From Zeus faber (taxonomy: Eukaryota; Chordata; Actinopteri; Zeiformes; Zeidae), in the NCBI GenBank assembly GCA_960531495.1, contig OY482848.1, positions 31,929,177-31,993,176 of the forward strand: a stretch of 64,000 nt of DNA, in the 5' to 3' direction. Below are positions 35,755-46,919 of this stretch, one piece after another. Positions within the stretch are counted from its first letter, which is position 1; each line of letters opens with the position of its first letter. Both the position numbers and the translations under genes were made by a program. The notes beneath the pieces are model-generated. The model saw only the letters and a program-made list of their open reading frames with translations, had not been told where the DNA came from and did no database searches.

Positions 35755-35806
35755 GCGATAGATCGATAGATCGATAGATCGATAGATAGATAGATAGATA
35801 GATACT
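35755..35806. repeat. (GATA/GATC)n microsatellite
   Basis: GATA and GATAGATC units in pold4 intron 2. Confidence 0.9.
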
Positions 35807-35844
35807 GTAGATGGAATAGTGAATTGTTTCATTGATCGTGTTAC

Positions 35845-35934
35845 CTGTGCAAGGCCCAAATCGCCAGTCCAGATCAAACTGCCTTAATGCCACTTGCTCC
35901 TTGTCGCTGCTTGTGTCAGAGTTGTTCTCGGCCT
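35845..35934 (-). CDS. pold4: pold4 coding exon 2
   Basis: This 90-nt exon has an acceptor ending CAATCAG and donor ACAG|GTAACA. It encodes an acidic Ser/Asp/Glu-rich segment (EAENNSDTSSDKEQV) and then ALRQFDLDWRFGPCTG. The RQFDL-W-GPCTG signature is diagnostic of the delta-polymerase p12 subunit. Confidence 0.92.
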
Positions 35935-36432
35935 CTGATTGAAGAAAAAATGGAAAGGAAACCTCAATTTAAACTGCCACCAATAGGCGATACATAAAAT
36001 TAATCTGAATCTCTCGTGGGACTTTTGTTGTATGTAGTATGTTGACCGCCAATATTTGCTGACTTGAGGCAAATGGTGAAAAGAGGTTCCGTTTAGGTAT
36101 TAGAGTAGAGCAGGGGTTCCCAACCTTTTCTTTGCTCAGGACTCAGGATTCAGGCTCAAGATTTAAAAAAATCACTAATATTTAATTACATATGACTGAA
36201 CATTTTAGTCTACAATCTCCACAAGCCACAATCAAATAGTCAATCCAAGCACAATATATTGGCACAAATGTTCATTTGAACTCGCCATAAATAATGAGAT
36301 GTTTGCAATTGTGAGTTGCACTGCATTAATCATGATTAATCCCATGATATTGGTGCAATTTATCAATTTTTTTTACCTAGTTACTCAAATTTGACCTGAA
36401 ATAAATATTTTTCTATTTAAGCCAGAGAGCTA

Positions 36433-38035
36433 CAGTGGGGCAAAAAAGTATTTAGTCAGCCACCAATTGTGCAAATTCTCCCACTTAAAAAGATGAGAGA
36501 GGCCTGTTATTTTCACCAGAGGTATACCTCAACTATGAGAGACAAAATGAGAAAGAAAATCCAGAAAATCACATTGTCTGATTTTTAAAGAATTTATTTG
36601 CAAATTATGGTGGAAAATAAGTATTTGGTCAATAACAAAAGTTCATCTCAATACTTTGTTATATACCCTTTGTTTGCAATTACAGAGGTCAAACGTTTTC
36701 TGTAAGTCTTCACAAGGTTTTCACACACTGTAGCTGGTATTTTGGCCCATTCCTCCATGCAGATCTCCTCTAGAGCAGTGATGTTTTGGGGCTGTCGCTG
36801 GGCAACACGGACTTTCAACTCCCTCCAAAGATTTTCTATGGGGTTGAGATCTGGAGACTGGCTAGGCCACTCCAGGACCTTGAAATGCTTCTTACGAAGC
36901 CACTCCTTCGTTGCCCGGGCGGTGTGTTTGGGATCATTGTCATGCTGAAAGACCCAGCCACGTTTCATCTTCAATGCCCTTGCTGATGGAAGGAGGTTTT
37001 CACTCAAAATCTCACGATACATGGCCCCAATCATTCTTTTCTTAACACAGATCAGTCGTCCTGGTCCCTTTGCAGAAAAACAACCCCAAAGCATGATGTT
37101 TCCACCCCCATGCTTCACAGTAGGTATGGTGTTCTTTGGATGCAACTCAGCTTTCTTTTCCTCCAAACATGACAAGTTGAGTTTTTACCAAAAAGTTCTA
37201 TTTTGGTTTCATCTGACCATATGACATTCTCCCAATCCTCTTCTGGATCACCCAAATGCTCTCTAGCAAATTTCAGACGGGCCTGGACATGTACTGGCTT
37301 AAGCAGGGGGACACGTCTGGCACTGCAGGATTTGAGTCCCTGGTGGCGTAGTGTGTTACTGATGGTAGCCTTTGTTACTTTGGTCCCAGCTCTCTGCAGG
37401 TCATTCACTAGGTCCCCCCCTGTGGTTCTGGGATGTTTGCTCACTGTTCTTGTGATCATTTCGACCCCACGGGGTGCGATCTTGCGTGGAGCCCCAGATC
37501 GAGGGAAATTATCAGTGGTCTTGTATGTCTTCCATTTTCTAATAATTGCTCCCACAGTTGATTTCTTCACAACAAGCTGCTTACCTATTGCAGATTCAGT
37601 CTTCCCAGCCTGGTGCAGGTCTACAATTTTGTTTCTGGTGTCCTTTGACAGCTCTTTGGTCTTGGCCATAGTGGAGTTTGGAGTGTGACTGTTTGAGGTT
37701 GTGTACAGGTGTCTTTTATACTGATAACGAGTTCAAACAGGTGCCATTAATACAGGTAACGAGTGGAGGACAGAGGAGCCTCTTAAAGAAAAAGTAACAG
37801 GTCTGTGAAAGCCAGAAATCTTGCTTGTTTGTAGGTGACCAAATACTTATTTTACCGAGGAATTTACCAATTAATTCATTAAAAATCCTACAATGTGATT
37901 TCCTGGATTCTTTCCCCCCATTCTGTCTTTCATAGTCGAAGTTTACCTATGATGAAAATTACAGGCCTCTCTCATTTTTTTAAGTGGGAGAACTTGCACA
38001 ATTGGTGGCTGACTAAATACTTTTTTGCCCCACTG
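36433..38035 (-). mobile_element. Tc1-like transposon, copy B
   Basis: This 1,603-bp element has termini CAGTGGGGCAAAAAAGTATT and its inverse, with TA at 36431-36432 and 38036-38037. It is the same family as copies A and C, in the opposite orientation. It sits inside the hAT element, so it is younger than that insertion. Confidence 0.96.
36648..37669 (-). pseudogene. Tc1 transposase, copy B, single frameshift
   Basis: The first frame (37669-37115) runs from [18 protein letters not shown] through the first catalytic aspartate ([12 protein letters not shown]). The second frame (down to 36648) continues with [22 protein letters not shown] and [13 protein letters not shown]. Compared with copy C, one base is missing in an A/G run near 37160, and this is the only break I see. 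It is the best preserved of the three copies. Confidence 0.92.
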
Positions 38036-38927
38036 TATAGCCAGACTATGGTTTGATTATTGAGAACAGAAATACAAAATAATCTTCATCAAAATGTATT
38101 GAATGGCATATTCGTCATAAACAAGCCGCTATCATTCTCCTTTTCCTTTGCACTGAGACAAACAAGCATGTCATTAAAATGACATGTGCGTAACAACAGC
38201 TCTCAGCATAAATCACCACTGCATTCATTCTGTGTAAGCAAGCAGCCACTCTGCTTGTGAGTTACGGACATGAAGGACAAAATCTGTTAAATATCTGTAG
38301 AAATGGGGAGATTTCCAGGTGACGTTACTGAAAAGGAGCGTGTCAGGAGATGCTTAATATAAACGCTGGTGTCGCACCTTTCTCTGTTATTCAAACATAG
38401 AAAGTGAAAGTAGAACAGGTGCCTTCGGGTCAAACTCTTTTTACCAAAATTTTTTTGCAACTCATTTGCATATGAGGCGACCCCAAGTTTTGAAAAATCT
38501 GGGTTGGAGGTTGTTAACTTTAGGTTTACGCTTATAAATGGTAGAGTTCAGGTAAATTGTGGCATGAGATTTAAAAAAAATATCTGTTTAGGTACTAGGT
38601 TAGTACAGAAGCAAAATGCATTCAGTTGAGAAAAAAAGTGCCCTGTTTTACCAAATTAACAAAATAAGTTTTCATGGAAAAAAAATTCTGGTCTGTTTTG
38701 ATTGTGATCCTGTGAGAAGCCCTCATTCCTACTCGAGCTCTCGATTTCATGGAAGCAAACATGTCCTGCCTGTTAGCATTTATTTAATCCAGTTTTTTTT
38801 GTTTGGGTTTGAAACATTGGGAGATACTTGTGTTTAAATAATATAGAAGGTATTGTTATCAGTTTTACGACTTTGCGCAGGCATCTCAGGACTTTGCAGT
38901 TGTGTACACAATTCCTGTCAGGTGGAT

Positions 38928-39000
38928 AGATGCATGGATGGGTGGATGGACGGATGGATGGATGGATGGAAGGATGGATGGATGGATGGGTGGAAGGATG
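38928..39000. repeat. (GGAT)n microsatellite
   Basis: Imperfect GGAT/GATG array inside the hAT element. Confidence 0.92.
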
Positions 39001-39588
39001 AATGGCATCGAATGATGGAAGGATGAGACAGCAGCAGTGCCGGTGTCGGTGTGGCCACAGTGTGATCACAATCCTCCTCAGTTTGGTGGTTCTGCTATGG
39101 CCTTTTACTCGGTGCCCTACCCCTCCCGAGTCTCTGCTCAGGCGCCACTTGTGGGAGTCTCTGCCCACAGCTAAGGGTTTAGGGAGGGAGATGGAGTCTT
39201 TCTGGCCGTGGTGTGCCCACATTGCAAGAGTTTTATTGTTCATTTCAATATGCGGCACGCAGGCCACAATTATATATATCACTGAGGATTATTATATTAA
39301 TTGTGGATAATAATGATCCTCTTGGGTGCAGGAGGAATGGCCTTCCACTGCTAGGCTGCTTACGAGTGCTTACCCGTGCGCCGATCCCCTCTGTAAGGCA
39401 GACAAACATTAAGAAAACTCCCTGCCTCCAGTCGGACCAATCAGCTGAACACAAGTGGACAGAAATGGAAAAAAATACAATATGTATGTGACAAATAATC
39501 TTGAACTTAAAACTTGAACTTGAACCTGAAGACCAGCTGATTCTTAAAACTTGGAACGAGCTTCCCGTCACATACCACACAATGCAGC

Positions 39589-39792
39589 GTGAGTACTGGC
39601 GTATTGACCATGTTTGGTGGCTCTACATACGCAAGTGAGCAGTCTTTCTCGCATCTGAGAAACATTAAGAACAACCTACGCTCACGTTTAACTGATGGAA
39701 GTCTCAACACCTGCATGAAGCTTAATCTCACTACGTATGAAGCAGACTACAAGGCCATCAGCAAAACCATGCAGCACCACAAGTCACATTAA
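39589..39792 (+). pseudogene. hAT transposase C-terminal dimerisation fragment
   Basis: The frame contains SEQSFSHLRNIKNNLRSRLT, the hAT C-terminal dimerisation signature (E.FS...IK...R..LT). It is followed by a short tail and a stop. The N-terminal and catalytic parts are not recognisable. Confidence 0.75.
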
Positions 39793-40449
39793 TGGTAAAA
39801 AGTATTTCATTTATTATTGGTTAGCTACAGTATAACAAAAAAATTATTAAGAAGAATAAAGAGAAATGTATTATATATAGCGCTTTTTTAAGTACTCAGA
39901 GATGTGCTATACATTAAAAATGGATGCCTTACTTAAAAAATGCACGCATTAAGTTGCATTCAATTTTATTAAATATTATATGGCTCACAAGGAAATACAT
40001 TTAGAAATATTAGGCTTTTATGGCTCTCCCAGCCAAAAATGTTCTCGACCCCTGGGTTAGATAGTCCTCCTCACACTTATTTTTTTAATCTACATTTAGA
40101 TCTGAAACGGTCTTTTGAACATCTGACGTACACTAGATACACTTACGGGGTACACTTACTAGATGCCGCATTATAAATCTTACCATCAGCTCAAATTCAA
40201 CCAAAGTCAAATAAATGGTGAATTGACAAGGTTGAACTTGACTAAGACCAGCACCGAGACCAGACAGAAGGAGCTGGCTAGTCCTTCATGACCTTAGTCT
40301 AGGAATTCCTGTTCTAGAACTAATTAATCTTAGATTAAGTAATTTTTAAAATTCTGGATTCATTGAAGTAGGATTAGTTTACTGCTGCTGCTATCTGTGA
40401 AACTGCCCCATAGTGTTTTAAATGAATAAACAATGGGCGTGCTGATCAC

Positions 40450-40564
40450 CTTGGTGAGGTGGAGGGGCAGGTGGAGTTGGATCTTGCTTCTCTCGCTTGC
40501 CACCTCGCCGTGCTTCCTTCATCACCTTGAACGAGTCCGTGATCAGCCGATGTTTGGTCGCCAT
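40450..40564 (-). CDS. pold4: pold4 coding exon 1; DNA polymerase delta subunit 4 (p12)
   Basis: The gene encodes p12, the smallest subunit of DNA polymerase delta, which stabilises the replicative polymerase and contacts PCNA. The exon begins MATKHRLITDSFKVMKEARR and ends in a Pro-rich stretch (PTPPAPPPHQ). RLITDSF near the N-terminus corresponds to the non-canonical PCNA-binding (PIP) motif of human p12. The start at 40564 is the first ATG after the acceptor-like ACGTTTCAG at 40581, so an upstream non-coding exon is likely. The donor is CAAG|GTGATC. The four exons (115, 90, 112, 25 nt) join in frame to 113 codons with no lesion. Intron 1 is 4.5 kb and packed with transposons. Confidence 0.92.
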
Positions 40565-40844
40565 AAGGGTGGTTAAGAATCTGAAACGTGTACAGTGAAT
40601 GCACAAGCACACAGACTTCATCAATAAATACGTTTCAGAAACCAACAAAAATAAACAACAAACCATTTGTGGGCATTTCACTATGTAGGAATAATGATAA
40701 TAATGCCACTCATGATACGGAATCCGATTTGCAAATGGGTTGTTTGTTCTATGCATTGATTGCAAAGGATTCGATTTTGACTGAACCATATCAGAAATAG
40801 GGCAAATAAATAACCATTAAAACTGTAAATAACCATTAAAGGAT

Positions 40845-41223
40845 TGTCAGTGTCAAGAGTAAGCTAGCGGAGACTGCGGACATTCCTTACTCACCCCCAA
40901 GTCCTTTGAAAATGTAGCTGAAAGGTTACAGAATGTGCTTAGCACAACACATTGTTTGGGCTATTGAAATAGTGGTTTGAGCATAGCCTTCTCGATCAAT
41001 GCCACTCCTATGAAATAAGTCAGTCTGGTAGACAGTAGTATTTAATCAGAAAAATTGTTGGAATATTCTGCTAAGAACACACTCTGCAAGTAGATACTAT
41101 AAAAGGGTATGCATCTGTGTATTTAGCCAGTCTTGTCCTCTGCAGAGACAAACTCAGATATTTTTATAATAAATGATCTTAAATTAAAGGACCTCTTCTC
41201 CGAGGTGATTTTTTTCCACCACA
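40845..41223 (+). mobile_element. Retroviral-type LTR, isolated
   Basis: This 379-bp unit begins TGTCAGTGTCAAGAG and ends CCACCACA. It has a TATA-like ACTATAAAAGGG near 41096 and AATAAA near 41168, followed 40-50 bp later by the LTR end. That is the usual U3-R-U5 layout. A primer-binding-site-like sequence follows at 41228. No partner LTR was found in the window. It may be the 5' LTR of the ERV-2 remnant at 53538, with ERV-1 inserted between, but that is a guess. Confidence 0.55.
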
Positions 41224-41227
41224 TATT

Positions 41228-41247
41228 TGGCGTCAGGAACAAGATTG
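41228..41247 (+). other. Putative primer-binding site, tRNA-Leu-like
   Basis: TGGCGTCAGGAACAAGATTG matches the complement of a tRNA-Leu 3' end at most positions of its first 11 bases (TGG-GTCAGGA). Later matches are looser. Confidence 0.4.
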
Positions 41248-42099
41248 GAAAAAGAGCAAAAAGGAGGACATTTCTCCAGGCACCAGTGTAGTTGGGGCGG
41301 CGATCCTTCCCGCAGATTGGAAAAAATTGGCCAAGGCAAGTGTTTTGATTATTTCATTTCCATTTTGGCAAGGAATCTGCTGTTTTTTCCCCTGATGATA
41401 CGGGTAAGACCAGAATCAATTTGGCACTCCAGACAAAGAACAAAAGCAATGGAGAAGAGGTACTACTAAAATAAAATATTAAAACAACAGAAAAAGATAA
41501 AGGAAAAAAACATTATTTTTTTTTTACCAAAATAGCCAAGGTAAGAAGGGGAAAAACAGCTGCTATTAAATGCTTTTACAGGTCTGTACAGATAGCAAAT
41601 GGATTTAGGACATAAGACATTTTGCTGTGGATACCACTGTAAACAGAGAGTGAAGGTCTGTAGCCCGCCAAAGAGAGATAAGACTAGTGGTTATGTATTG
41701 TCTGCGTGCCACTAGAAAGGTTCAAAGGTTAACCTCAGGCCTGTTTGGGTCTGGAAGTTAATAGGTAATATTAAGGCTGGTTATTGAACTTACAGGTTTT
41801 TGTCCTGGAAACGTGAACAAAATCAGAACCCCACCTTGGAGGTCAGACGACTCGGACTAACGGAAGATGCTGCCGGAGGTGGAGGGTGGAGGAGATAGGC
41901 GGAGTTGGTTGGAGGACTTTGTTTTGTTTTGCGCTTTTTCGGTCGCTTTCGTTTTTTGCTACACTTTATTACTGAATTTAATTGCGACATTTTTTTTTTC
42001 ACTTCACTTTCGCTATGATTTCATACTTTAATTTAATCTACATCATCCTCTTCTTCTTCTCAGCTCTGACTTTCTTAGGACCCATGGTTAGAATTTTTT
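41248..42099. other. Unassigned AT-rich sequence
   Basis: Possible retroviral leader after the 41228 primer site. No gag-like frame was found; no other feature was recognised. Confidence 0.3.
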
Positions 42100-42362
42100 T
42101 TTTGGGGCGAAAAAACTGCACAAAAAGTGAGCACAAAACACAAAAGAGATGCTTCCACGGTCAGGTAACCACGTGAAGAGAACGAGTGAGACGCGGGATG
42201 CTGGCCGGATTCGCTTGCCATGCCAATTAGCGGCGGCGTACCTGAAGCTCGCTCCTCGTAACTCACATTTTTGCTCACAAATCAATACAAAAAATCGACG
42301 GAACAACGGCTCGTAACTCAGAAAACTTCTATCTTAGTGCACTCGTAAATCAAGGTACCACT
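42100..42362. mobile_element. DNA-transposon fragment ending GGTACCACTG
   Basis: The right end reads CGTAAATCAAGGTACCACTG followed by TA, resembling a terminal repeat with a TA target. The left end was not found. It adjoins the truncated start of the ERV-1 5' LTR. Confidence 0.35.
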
Positions 42363-42365
42363 GTA

Positions 42366-42929
42366 TACTCTATATAACATTACAGATTAAACTAATCCTC
42401 AACAGCAAAACTATATGTGTGTATATTACAGTATATATTACATGAATGGATTTATATACATTACTATCTTTCATTCATTCATTCATTGTGAGTAATCATG
42501 AAATACAGCTTCATTGATCAGGGCGCGAGTCGGAGCCAAAAAGAACAATGTATAAAGACACTGCCTCTAACTACGAACCCAGTTCAAAACAGGCATTGAA
42601 ATGGATAATCTGGCACACACACAGCGGGGAGTCTGAAACTAGATACTTGGGGGATGGGAAATAACTGAAAGGAGGGACTGCCTCGCAAAACAGGGCGTGT
42701 CGTTTGTAACAAAAGGATATGGCGGGAAAAGTTCAACGGACTTCTTGGTGAACTGTCTGCTAAAGGAGACACGCAGCTTAGAATTCACTACGTCGACGTA
42801 TAAAGGAAATCGCTGGGTGACAGGTAAACAAGGTTTTATGGTAGATTCTCAAACTGTCCAAAAAACTCTCCTTATCTCAAAGTTCCAGTTTCATCGCATC
42901 ATTCCAGATTGGAAATATTGGACACGACA
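42366..42929 (+). mobile_element. ERV-1 5' LTR, left end missing
   Basis: It is related along its length to 53005-53537. Both contain GTGAGTAATCATGAAATACA, TGTATAAAGACACTGC and TCATCGCATCATTCCAGATT. The two copies stay similar up to GACACGACA, then diverge; here a primer-binding site follows. The left about 38 bp present in the 3' LTR (from TGTGAGTAAATA) are absent. By eye the two LTRs differ at roughly one base in ten plus an indel block near 42660-42720, so the insertion is old. Confidence 0.8.
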
Positions 42930-42932
42930 AAA

Positions 42933-42952
42933 TGGTAACCCCGACGTGATCT
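42933..42952 (+). other. ERV-1 primer-binding site, tRNA-Trp type
   Basis: TGGTAACCCCGACGTGATCT is complementary to the 3' end of vertebrate tRNA-Trp with about two mismatches. It starts three bases after the LTR's terminal CA. Confidence 0.75.
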
Positions 42953-43308
42953 CATTACAAGACTGCAGAGGAGTTCCGAAAGCCTAAATGGTTGCAATAC
43001 TTCCATGGGTACCCGCTAAAAGGTGAGCAGAGCCATTTCATGAAGTCTGCATAGATTAGATTACTGTTTAAGGCGGACGAACAACTTTGTGGTTTTGTGG
43101 GATGTATTGTTGAATGATGCATGAATAATAATTGTTAAATATTGTGGAGAGAAGAAATTGGAATGTTTGATGAGAACAAGTAAAGGAAGTTAAAAGAACG
43201 GGCCAGCCACCCCCCCCCCCCGCCCCCTCGAAGCGGCTGTGTGCTAGCTCTCTAACTAGTTTCAAGTCCCGTTTAGGCCGTTTGTTTAGAAAACCCATTC
43301 TGTTTAAT

Positions 43309-43526
43309 TTAAGGGTGAAAGGCCCGGTTCTAGAGAACCAAGCATTTAAGGGTGAAAGGCCCGGTTCAAGAAACCAAGCATTTAAGGGTGAAAGGCCCGG
43401 TTCAAGAAACCAAGCATTTAAGGGTGAAAGGCCCGGTTCAAGAAACCAAGCATTTAAGGATGAAAGGCCCGGTTCAAGCAACCAAGCATTTTAGGGTGAA
43501 AGGCCTGGTTCAAGTGACCAAGCATA
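43309..43526 (+). repeat. 36-bp tandem repeat in the ERV-1 leader
   Basis: About six units of 36 bp begin AAGGGTGAAAGGCCCGGTTC and end CAAGCATTT. The first unit has a perfect GGTTCTAGAGAACC palindrome; later units have GGTTCAAGAAACC. It lies between the primer-binding site and gag, followed by a GT microsatellite. Confidence 0.92.
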
Positions 43527-43537
43527 AAATGTTATTG

Positions 43538-43620
<83 letters not shown>
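43538..43620. repeat. (GT)n microsatellite
   Basis: GT array of about 40 units in the ERV-1 leader. Confidence 0.97.
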
Positions 43621-43624
<4 letters not shown>

Positions 43625-43946
43625 AGAGTCTGTGTGGGTGTGAGAGTCTGTACGTGAGTGAGAGAGTTTGTGTGTGTGTGTATGAAAATCTCCTCAATTA
43701 GCTTTAGACAAAAGGGGGGGGGTTGAGAAAAAATAATAAAAATAAAAATAAAATAAATAAAATTAAAATAAAGAAAGAAGGTTTGCATGTGATAACCTAT
43801 ATATACAACCACTATTGGTGCAGCTGCACCAGAAATGGATTGAGACCCGAACATCTGAGTTTGTTTTTTTCCCCTGTTTTCTGTTCTCCTGCCATTATAA
43901 GGACTAATGGCAAACACCCCATCCCCCACACCCCATCCCCCCCTCA

Positions 43947-45683
43947 TTACCAAGCACCATTGAGCTTCGTAATGAACCTGCAGCTGTGCTCAAGGCCAGA
44001 ACAGAGCCAAAGTTCCATGCTCGAGAATCTGGGAAATTCGATAAATATGAACGAAAATGGATTAAAGCAGGGTGGTGGCCGAAAAACACTACCCCAACAG
44101 CAGAAAACCGCGGCAAGGTGGTAGAGGAAGAAAAAAGACTGCTGGCTGAAGCGGAAGTAGATGCAAAAATCAACCCTGGATTGATTGGGGCAGGAAAGCG
44201 CAAGTTCGACAAGCAGTGTGCACGATGGGTGCAGGTTCAGCGCATACTGATGGCATGGAAACAAGCGGAAATGATTCAAGATTCAAGATTCAAGATTTTT
44301 TATTTGTCACATACATATACATACTTCCATACATATATGCAGTGAAATGAATGTCGAAAGTAACAATAGAGTCAGAGATGTCTCAATCATGGCAATGGTA
44401 GAAACCGGAGAAGAACCCTGCCCCCCACAACAAGACAAGTTACCGCCCCTCCCCGGACCCAACCCCCAAGGTCACGCCCCATTCCAACCACACACCACCC
44501 CGTCCCTCTACCTCCCCCTGCTGGCCGATGAAGGAAGAGTGCTGAGCGACCAGAAGATAGCCACCCCACCCTCGCCAGCAACACAAGCAACCGTATTGGT
44601 AATGCAAGTACAGCCTTCCCCAAACTCATCTGACAGTGAAAACAAGGATGATGATCACATATCGCTCCCTACCGATCCGGACAACGAAGAGTTTCTCTCC
44701 TCCGATACAGAGGATGATGAATCCACCTGCCAGTTCTACAAACCACAAAAAGGCATCAGGAAAGGGAAAGAGAAACATGCCACTATGGTTAGCTGCGCAG
44801 CTGTCACACTGACTGGACGACGTGGCCCACCACCAGAGGACGCCAACACAACCCATGTTCATCACATAGCGCCCCCTGTCGACTCTAGAGCCAAACGACA
44901 ACCCAAAGAAAAATAAAAGACCTGCAGCCAGCCCACACCCACACCTCCATGTACATGCAGATGGTCCAAAATGGCCTCCCAGGAGATGTCAGGCTGAAGC
45001 CGAGAGACATGACCGAGAGACAGTGGGAGAGCCATCTCATCCATTACCTGGAAAGACACATCAAAAAGCAAGAAGACGAATTCCTGGAGAAAGATTCCAT
45101 ACAAACCAGACTACTCAAAATGCATGTGAAAAAACTAAAAAAACGAAGTCAATACGGACAAAAAGAAGAAAGCAACTGTGCAAGCAGTAGTCACCACCCC
45201 TGAAGCACAAGCCTTGCCCCAAACTGCGCCACCAGAATGGACAGGACCACAGTCCCCGACTGCAACCCCTGCCTACCCACCAGCCCAGCACGTACCCTAA
45301 TGGCCTGTCCTGGACTTCATATGAATATCCCCAGCAGCAGTATCAAGGAGCCCCCGCACCCTCCTACCCCCAACGGCCACCCCAATGGCAGCAACCAAGA
45401 GGGAGAGGACGATTCCGATCCTCTAGAAGATGGGGAGGACCCGCACAAAATACAAGATGCTTCACCTGCGGCCAGAGTGACCACTGGGCAAGGAAATGCC
45501 CCCAGAACCAACGACAATGGTTCATACAAAGGATCCTACCGCCCCCCTCAGAGAGGAAGAGGCGCTTCCTCGAGAGGAAGAGGAGGACACCGCATGGACG
45601 CCCCGCCCCCCAAGGGCCAGTTTATGGAATGGAGGAATGGCACAGAGCAAAGAGGCGCCCAGGGGACATCAAAGTGGTGGTAG
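43947..45683 (+). pseudogene. ERV-1 gag remnant
   Basis: A charged Lys/Arg/Trp-rich segment (about 43986-44270) is followed by a 75-bp foreign insert (44270-44345, ending TGCAGTGAAATG). A Pro-rich and acidic segment runs 44347-44916, followed by further Lys-rich (44949-45203) and Pro-rich pieces. A nucleocapsid zinc knuckle CFTCGQSDHWARKC (CX2CX4HX4C) lies at 45458-45499. These pieces sit in different frames with stops between them, so no full Gag can be made. The zinc knuckle is in the same frame as the protease downstream. Confidence 0.8.
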
Positions 45684-45697
45684 AGACAAAATGAAAT

Positions 45698-45967
45698 GCT
45701 GAACCAGTAGTGCCATGTACGATCCAAGGAATTACTGTCAAGCTCATGGTAGATACTGGCGCAGCCGTGTCTTGCTTGAAGGACCTGGCCGGTAACACAT
45801 CCCCACTATCCACTCAGAAACTACGGACTGTTGGATTCTCTGGGATGACACAAGTCCAACCCTTCACCGCATCCCTCCCTACCAAGATAGGCCCTCACAA
45901 AGTCAGACACCAATACCTCTACTCACCAGACTGCCCCATCAACCTCATGGGAAGGGACCTACTCTGA
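45698..45967 (+). pseudogene. ERV-1 protease remnant
   Basis: An aspartic protease with the active-site motif DTGA (45752-45763) and the C-terminal signature INLMGRDLL. It ends at an in-frame TGA (45965-45967), where related retroviruses read on, so it is at least cut off from pol. Confidence 0.82.
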
Positions 45968-46143
45968 CGAACAGGAGCATCTGTAGTTTGTAACCCCCAA
46001 GGTCTGGAAGGTAATTTCTCTTGAGCCAAAAGTAGAGCTAATACCCCTTGAACGTATACTCCTCCTAGGCGGAACTCCTGAAACCACCCCCGACCCACCA
46101 CTCGTCTACTGGACTAGGTTTCTGCCTACAAAGTCACCGGCTG

Positions 46144-46552
46144 GTGGCATTTTTGAAACCTACCAACTCTGGAAGAAGTGGATCATGGCGCAAGGACGCT
46201 ATGGACCCCCCGCTGATCCCCTACACTGCACTCTCTGTTTCACACGCCACCGTGATGACATCTATGAGGAAGGCTGGGAAGCGGAAAAGGAGGGACGACA
46301 AGAACAACTCCAGACAACAGACATCTATCTGGGCCACGAAGGAGCTGCAGCAGCGGTCCACCTTACACCAGACCAACAATACTGGTATCTACATCACGAC
46401 ACCGAAGTCCCACATGTGACCCTAGCCGTAGAAGCCAACCATGCAGCCAAATAGTTGGGCCCCATGGTCAAAAGTGCCCTCGCCCAACTCACCTGGGTCC
46501 CCACAACGAACCCCCTGTTGCAACACACACCAGACAAATCGCTCTGGAGAAT
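46144..46552 (+). pseudogene. ERV-1 segment between protease and RT, conserved in ERV-2
   Basis: It contains PPADPLHCTL, VPHVTLAVE and LGPMVKSAL in this order. ERV-2 has counterparts (PPSDPLHYTL near 53820, HLGPIIKGA near 54056). I know no named domain for it; it is not protease or polymerase palm. It is broken by frame changes and a TAG near 46453, and cut by the SINE-like insert at 46553. Confidence 0.6.
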
Positions 46553-46880
46553 AGAAGAAGAAAGAAAGAAGAAAGAAACAGTCTTTATTCATCACGCAAC
46601 ACACCACACTACAACACATGCTTGCACACACACACATGCACATGCTTTGATGATGGCCGGTGAAATGGATTCTCTGCTTTTGACCCATCCTGGCTTGTCC
46701 TTCCTCTGGGGGAACAGCCAGGAGCAGTGGGCAGCATACGTGGACGCGCCCGGGGACCAGGTGATAAATGTCCATTGCTGGTCAGACAATGATGAGTGCA
46801 TGTTTTTGGTGGGGGTGCTTACTGACGTGAGGTGGAGGAAACCCCATGTGAGCACGGGGAGAACATGCAAACGCCACAAG
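46553..46880 (-). mobile_element. SINE-like retroposon, copy 3
   Basis: Reverse copy of the 10316 family inside ERV-1 pol. The tail is the GAAGAAGAAAGAAAG run at 46553-46575. Shared landmarks are GCTTGTCCTTCCTCTGGGGG and GGAGAACATGCAAACGCC. Pol text stops at its left edge and resumes near 46920. Confidence 0.7.
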
Positions 46881-46919
46881 GTATCAAGGAAGCGTCGAAG
46901 ACCACCCCCTGGCAGCAGA

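Larger units (their letters stand above)
36111..40054 (+). mobile_element. hAT transposon, decayed, in pold4 intron 1
   Basis: The left end CAGGGGTTCCCAACC (36111) and right end GTTCTCGACCCCTG (to 40054) form imperfect hAT-type inverted termini. The flanking octamers gagtagag and ggttagat agree at five positions. A hAT transposase C-terminus lies at 39589-39792. A Tc1 copy (36433-38035) is inserted inside, 320 bp from the left end. The stretch 38036-39490 is mostly unassigned, with a short CG-rich patch near 39030-39200. The assignment of one element from end to end is inferred. Confidence 0.6.
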
